From Phaeoceros laevis (Eukaryota > Anthocerotophyta > Anthocerotopsida > Notothyladales), in assembly GCA_049999765.1 (NCBI GenBank), contig JBNGIQ010009373.1:154593-218592 (forward strand): a DNA stretch of 64,000 bases. Direction: 5' to 3'. The notes below the pieces were generated by a model. It was not told the origin of the DNA. It searched no databases and saw only the letters and a list, made by a program, of their open reading frames with translations. Each line of letters starts with the position of its first letter. The first letter of the stretch is position 1. Below are positions 58,761 to 64,000 of this stretch, one piece after another. Position numbers and translations under genes: made by a program.

Positions 58761-59500
58761 CTTGTCTGTCCACTCATGAAAAATTCCTCACGGGTCCGGC
58801 AAATCCAAAGAAGCGCAGGTTCCTACCGATCAGCCAACTCCGGCAGCCCCAAGGTACTCTGCAACCATGGGCGCAGCTCGCAAACACGACACCGTCTCGC
58901 ATTTTTCAAAAACAACAAGCTGGCCACTGCAGTGACACTCTCGGCAGCAGCCGTTCCCTCAAATTATTCGCCGCCTCCTTATATAGCACGCCTCGCTCAC
59001 CTCTCAATCCTTCCGCAATTTATCGAGGCCCGCCGCATGAACAAGAGACAGGAGAGAGCGAGCACTCCCTCCCCCTCCTCAATCCTCCTCCTCAAGAACC
59101 TCGGAAATCTTCCTCGCACAAATTCCGCTCAAATCCTGGATCGTGTAGCTGTACAAGCCGAGCGCGTGTGCATCCGTCCCCAGGCGCCGCCGCTTCCTCC
59201 GGATCCATCATCCACCGCATTCCACGATCCTGCCAATTCGCAGCCCCGGATGGCACAGAACTAAATGTCACCACCGCCGCCACCTCCCTCCTTGCAATTG
59301 GAAGCGCAGTGAAAGTGGAAGAGGGGACGGATCCTGTGGAGTGTGACGGTGGGAGGGAGGAAGGAAGGAAGCGCGCGGGCTTCTTTCAAGCGATCAGCAA
59401 CGAATCCACCACGTCCCCTGGCGCTCGCCCCTCACCTGCTACTCGGAAGGGAGGTGTGGCTGGAGAGAGGTACCAATCCGTACATCAAGGAAACTGGCTC
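58761..59500. other. GT92 5' flank
   Basis: CT-rich upstream region of the GT92 gene with a TATA box at 58979-58985. Plus-strand frames of over 200 codons pass through here, but their composition (S/P/R-rich, no domain) suggests chance. Confidence 0.45.
58979..58985 (-). promoter_or_regulatory. TATA box of the GT92 gene
   Basis: On the minus strand GCTATATAAGGAGG, a near-consensus plant TATA box, lies about 220 bases upstream of the GT92 ATG. This would place transcription start near 58950. Confidence 0.6.
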
Positions 59501-59555
59501 GTTTTTATACGGTTGGCTCGCCCCGGTGAGTTTGCGTAATTCAGCTTGTCGAAAT

Positions 59556-59640
59556 CGGGTAGACAAATTATGCACCACCGGGTAGATAAATTATGCACCA
59601 CCGGGTAGCCAATTATGCGTCACCGGGTGGCCTCTAATGC
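59556..59640 (+). repeat. Tandem repeats of about 23 bp
   Basis: Units begin CGGGTAG(A/C) and end ATTATGCACCAC or a variant: 59556-59578, 59579-59601 and 59602-59623, plus a degenerate fourth. Confidence 0.85.
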
Positions 59641-60249
59641 GAATAATGTGTCAACCGGTGGTGCAAAATGGCACATGCCATTAAAGAGTCGCCTGTCGTG
59701 TCGTTAAACTTGTGCCAGTCAGTCGATGCCCAAATCTCATTGAAAACAAGTGTCTCAATTCTGGGAGCTCGTGGCCTTGTCGTAGACTCCCTGCAACCTT
59801 GCTTCCATCCTTCTTCAGCTGCAAGATTGGCGGCGCATAGCAGCAAGCAATATTTGCTATTGTTTATGAAACTTCCGTCTAGCTCAAGGAGCGGGAAGAG
59901 GAGAAAACAAGTTGTTTTCTAGACCAGTGAGCTATTACGCTTTCATCCCTTGCTTTGAACTACCTGCTGCGCATTTCACTTTGACAAAGAAGTTGAGGCA
60001 CGGGGAGGTTCACCATCGATTGCAGCCTACCCTCGCGCAGTAAACCTGTTGAAAGCAAAACCTTGCAAAGCGCCTCGTGCGCATCTCACAATTGCATAGC
60101 CCGAAGAACGGAAACATTCACCATCGCGCCACCAGCTGGCAAACGTGCACACAAACCACACCACACAAACCACACCCTTGCAAATAGCCTGATACCGCTT
60201 CCTACATCGGGGCTCGCCAACCGGATAACAACTCGCCAGTTCCCTTAAT

Positions 60250-60331
60250 GTAGGTTAATGGCCCCCTGTCGCGCCGGATAGCGTTATATGTCATAACGCA
60301 TAATCCGGCCCTCCCGGGGCCATTAACCTAC
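60250..60331. mobile_element. Foldback (MITE-like) element
   Basis: Perfect 16-bp terminal inverted repeats, GTAGGTTAATGGCCCC at 60250-60265 and its reverse complement at 60316-60331. The interior is itself a near-palindrome (GCCGGATAGCGTTAT and ATAACGCATAATCCGGC). The whole 82 bp can fold into one hairpin. No clear target-site duplication is seen, so mobility is inferred from structure only. Confidence 0.6.
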
Positions 60332-61988
60332 TCAAAGGCGTGGCTTGGCACGATCACCGTTGGATGAGGTTAGCAAAATGTGACTTGGTACGAGCGTAAA
60401 CGAGGTCAGCCTCAAAAGGACTCCGCTCGGCCCGCCCCTAATCACGCAGCAGCACGCGTTACCACATGTAGCTAGCTGGCTAGGATAGGGGAGCAGTTCT
60501 ACAGCAGAATGCATGACGCACATGCTGTCACCGTTATCTTTCCTGGCTTCCGCGGCTTAGGTGAAACAGCGCGCGTCAAGAATCTTACGCGTATTTGACT
60601 TGCTGATGTATGGCTGGGAAGGTCGTCCCCAACGGGATTTCTTGTGTTGTTTCCTCCTGCGATGCACCTCTCGTAGTATCACCGCATTTTTTTGTTTTCC
60701 AAGAAAATCAGAGTGTCTCAAGGTACGAAGGGTCATACAAATCAGCTAAAGCGGATCTCTACACAAAGTGAAGCGGTTGCTGTGGTACGTTTGGCATTGT
60801 ACAATTGATGCTCTCTATCACAATTTCACAAACGTGTGTCCCATAAGTACGTAATGAAGACTCTTATTCTTCTCACCTCTAAGATGGCGCATCCATTATA
60901 CTTCCGCCAGACAAATGCTCCCTAATTCCAATTAAGAAGGCATGATGGCATGGACGGGGCATATGACGGCATAGTAACGTAGCAACTACGAAGGTCCGTA
61001 TGTGTTAAAGAGGTCTAAATGCGACACAACACCTGCCTTTTCGCATGCTAGTTAGGGGAACGAGCCCATCTTTTATGCGGGGATGCTAATTGCACGTACC
61101 CGTACGTGGCATGTGCATCCATGCTCCTCTTCCCCAGACCACATGCGGTGAATGTGCATAGGCACAACCTATTTGGGAAATACTCTACTACAGGATAGTC
61201 TACATGCGTTTCAACTTTCTAAAGAAAGAGCTGTTGCTGGCCCGAGCTGGATCCCTGCTGTCCGGAGTCCGGACGTGGTACGCTTGTCCGACGACGCTCA
61301 CAGATTTACATACAGGTAGTCTAGTCTAGCTCCGCTGTTTAGCGGTGTTTCCAGTCGTGGGCACAACAGGAAGCTGCCAATCTCATTCCATTGCCTGTAA
61401 CGGAATCCGCCTTCTGATACAGTACCCCACGTGGCCACACACCCCCCCCATGCTTTTTCGCCACACGCCGTAGTGTATCCAGATGCGAAGTTGCTTTGCT
61501 TGTCAAATAACTTTGTGAAATTGTGATGGAGCGCTGGCGTTGGGTGGAATGGAACCTGACTATAGTAGGAAGAGAGAGAATGGCGGACCCAGGAGCGGGC
61601 TCGGAGTCACCCCATCACACATTGCTCCATCCTCTTCACACCTTACTCTTGGGTGAGTTACAAGTGGATGCAGCTCGTCACCGAGTTCCCTGGGTTTACG
61701 AAACGACCGGACAGTGCCTGGCGAGACTATAAGTCAAGAGCAAAGAGCAATCAAGGCATGTCACGTCATGGGTTTAGCGTAGACTCGTACCCGCACAAAC
61801 TCCAACACGTAGCCTGTCGGTCCCTGACTCTTGACTTGTTCGAAGGTACAGGTCGTACGAGGTCACAACTGTGTACTGGCCCGCTTGGATTATGTCCTCC
61901 TATTCTTGGCCCACATCATTTATAGGTGTGTAGGCAGCTGGCCCGGCTACTGCTTCGGCCTCCAAGTTGAACTTTTAAGTGTGTATAT

Positions 61989-62135
61989 AGGAGCCGGGTC
62001 ACAGGTCTGTCGTGTACCTCCTGTCGTTTCTTCCTGATGCCTCTGGTCCTACATTGGCCAACTTTACATGTGAATTTTAGGACCCGGGTCACAGGTCTGC
62101 CGTGCTACCTCCTGTCGTTTCTTCCTCCTGCTGCT
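61989..62135 (+). repeat. Imperfect 90-bp tandem duplication
   Basis: CCGGGTCACAGGTCTGTCGT followed by (G)TACCTCCTGTCGTTTCTTCCT occurs at about 61994 and again 90 bases later, with small differences. Confidence 0.75.
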
Positions 62136-62723
62136 TCTCGTCCTACATACGAAAAGCTGCTGATTACTATCAGTTTCACCCTCATCCTGTGTTCCTGCTT
62201 TAGGCCCTATTGGCAGTCGCCTGACCTGCCAGCTGTGTGCTCTGCAACTAGCGTCCTTGTCACGCTGTGCTTGCTCATCAGTCACCCACCTCGCATAGAC
62301 TATATTTATAGTGGACGGCCCTTCCCATCAATCAGATGAGCTGGATTGGCGTCCTCTTCTATATCAGGCAGCGGCAGACAGTCCCCTTGACTTTTCACCA
62401 ACCTGCAATTACGAGAGACGGCAGCTCTACAACCTTCCAACGCCCTCTCCTGCTCTGTCTGCGGTTAATCCAGTAGACGTAAAGCAGATGGACATGTTTC
62501 TTGTGTGCCACCGTCATGCTGCCCGCCTGCAAATACATATGTATAGCTGTTACAGGACGGTAGGCTGATGCCACGCAGCACAAGCTTGCTAACGACAGTT
62601 GGGCACCGACACGCATCACCCTGCACCCATGACATCCAACAGTATCCGAAATGTGCACATGTGCGCATGCCTGTGCTTCCCTTGAGCATGTCTTAAGCTG
62701 TCAGCGCTTAATGTTCCTCAACA

Positions 62724-64000
62724 TCAACTAATGCAGTACACCCTGGAGCCGAAATCTGTCACCTGCAGGTTTGCCTTCGTGCATCCTGCGAAGAACTCGG
62801 CTTCATCTTGCTTTGGAATACGACGACGCCAACTCATTAGGAAGCATGGATTTGGCAGCACCATGGCTACATCTCTCATTGCCAACCTGCCAGTTGCCCC
62901 CGTACCAGCTGTTTTCGACAGTGATAGTGTGCCTGGTTCCACAGGTACGTGGCTTTTGCTTGGGCTGCAGGCTGTTTCACCTGCTACTCCCACCGGATGA
63001 TACCTTCTCAGTAGGTGGCACAGTGTTTTTATGAGGTTGGGGTACTGCTTCACATCTGCACAAGTAGCTCAAATAAAAAAAGTCAGCATGTCTGCGACGT
63101 GCAGCAGCCGGCTCCAGAAGTCAGAATGTTTGGTATAAAATGCAAGTGCCACTTACACAGAAGAATGTCACTTGCTATGACTAGGTCCCAGTTAGGCTTT
63201 TCGGTAGGAAATGGTTCTCCCCAAGTATCTGAAGCACCACAGCTTTCTTAGATTTGCAGGCAGGCAACTCAACTCTACAACTGAGAAGGGAAACACTGCA
63301 GAAATACGCATTACGTCTGATGTGCTGCACAATCGGCTCTCCATTTGCGTGCATGTTGTAGGAAATGTTGTTCTCAATCTGCTCGTCGTCGTAGTCAGAT
63401 GTGGTGATGTCCAACCCTAAAGCCTTCTTCAGAAATATGGCTAGTGCGCCGGTTCCACTGCGCACACCAAGACTTTCAGCATTGTTAACAGTGACTGGAT
63501 CATCAAACCAAGAGCTACAAGATGGTGACGGGTGCAGCTAGGGTTAGGGAACAGAGACACAACCTTCCCAGCTCCAAAATGCGGCGGCCTTCCAGCAGAC
63601 TGCGGTGATCAAGCAGCCATTGAGCAAAGGAGATGGTTCCGGGCCACAGCAAATTGGCATTCACCTGATGGAAGGAGAACTCTCGAATTTGCAAACCCTG
63701 CTTAGAAAGAAACAGGAAACACCGTTAGCAGCCTGTCGCGCAAAACGAAACCGCCTAAGTTTAGTCAAAGGAGTTTTCAGAGTCCAGTCAAAGAGGACTG
63801 GGCCAAAGTCAGTCAAACGAGTGCTCCAAAAAAAAAAAAGTCCAGTCAGAAATTGCGTACCATGCCCGGAAACGGGTGCTCTCTCTCCACATAGGCCAAG
63901 CTTTCTTCAACATCAGCTGGACCATCTTCATCTGGAGTCAAGTCAAAGCTGCACTGATTGGTATGACACAACAACGCGAATTCGCAGTATTTCAACGCAT
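62724..64000 (-). CDS. Seven-beta-strand (METTL21/Methyltransf_16-like) methyltransferase, partial
   Basis: Five visible exons: (beyond 64000)-63861, 63697-63564, 63457-63315, 63228-63157, 63055-62724. The 5' end lies outside the window. Joined protein: CSFDLTPDEDGPADVEESLA, then IREFSFHQVNANLLWPGT, FAQWLLDHRSLLEGRRILEL. The SAM-binding motif I GSGTGALAIFL is split by intron 2; then come ITTSDYDD, IRHTWGEPFP and WDLVIASDILLYVKQYPNLI. The C-terminus is FLMSWRRRIPKQDEAEFF and GSRVYCIS. These are the conserved blocks of a plant lysine-methyltransferase-like family (Methyltransf_16), whose substrates in plants are largely unknown. All four splices keep phase. The last exon carries an extra polar stretch of about 40 residues (after LLRRYHPVG), where the family is usually shorter. 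Confidence 0.85.

Larger units (their letters stand above)
59501..62723. other. Gene-poor region with small repeats
   Basis: About 3.2 kb without a supported gene on either strand. It contains 23-bp tandem repeats (59556-59640), a foldback element (60250-60331) and an imperfect 90-bp duplication (61989-62135). Open frames are short and not recognised. Confidence 0.5.

Noticed and set aside
58593-59539. Plus-strand frames of 223 and 265 codons opposite the GT92 promoter
   Set aside because: They overlap each other in different frames and are S/P/R-rich from CT-rich promoter DNA, and the GT92 exon 1 and TATA box occupy the other strand.

Overview
The window is nuclear DNA of a land plant. The evidence is a MAX2-type F-box gene, an SPT16 gene, GT-AG introns, a tRNA-Cys without an encoded CCA end, and many pentatricopeptide repeat (PPR) genes of the PLS/DYW class that edit organelle RNA. 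Most introns I could place are 68-181 bp and one is 314 bp. Several PPR genes have a double-tryptophan PG box. Compact introns together with a heavy DYW-PPR expansion point to a seedless plant such as a hornwort or a lycophyte. The sequence alone does not settle the lineage.

Layout. 1-2.3 kb: leader and intergenic DNA with a 116-bp tandem duplication. 2.3-5.2 kb: MAX2-like gene (+). 6.1-6.7 kb: small SERBP1/HABP4-like gene (-). 7.3 kb: tRNA-Cys(GCA) (-). 7.8-28.6 kb: five related long PPR genes or pseudogenes, three on - followed by two on +, then a decayed sixth copy at 29.2-29.75 kb. 29.8-32.8 kb: gene-poor DNA with 30-bp repeats, an assembly gap and an AT-rich block. 32.8-35.7 kb: R/G/S/D-rich protein with a C-terminal C2H2-like motif (-). 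36.8-40.1 kb: SPT16 (-). 40.5-43.7 kb: DHX33-type DEAH helicase (-), divergent from a plastid-type DUF2232/YybS membrane protein gene (44.1-45.7 kb, +). 47.3-49.6 and 50.1-53.6 kb: a head-to-head pair of complete E/DYW-type PPR genes. 56.0-58.8 kb: GT92 glycosyltransferase (-). 58.8-62.7 kb: gene-poor DNA with foldback and tandem repeats. 62.7-64.0 kb: a methyltransferase gene (-) that runs off the window edge.

Main observation. The five clustered PPR genes are built from near-identical modules of about 102 codons (P-L-S triplets), present in 4 to 9 copies per gene. The modules differ mainly at the residues thought to read RNA bases (P-motif position 5 and last). All seven PPR genes share an N-terminal region of about 90 residues, ahead of the repeats, with a W-rich signature that I do not recognise. 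None of the five clustered genes encodes an intact editing deaminase. Four stop before or inside the DYW domain, and the fifth has two in-frame stops plus a Glu-to-Gln change in its HxE site. The two outlying genes keep the deaminase motifs, though one ends in DRQ instead of DYW. The cluster looks like a recombining nursery of RNA-binding arrays that have lost or shed their catalytic domain.

Exon boundaries were placed by eye from GT/AG sites, reading phase and family conservation. No database or alignment was run.
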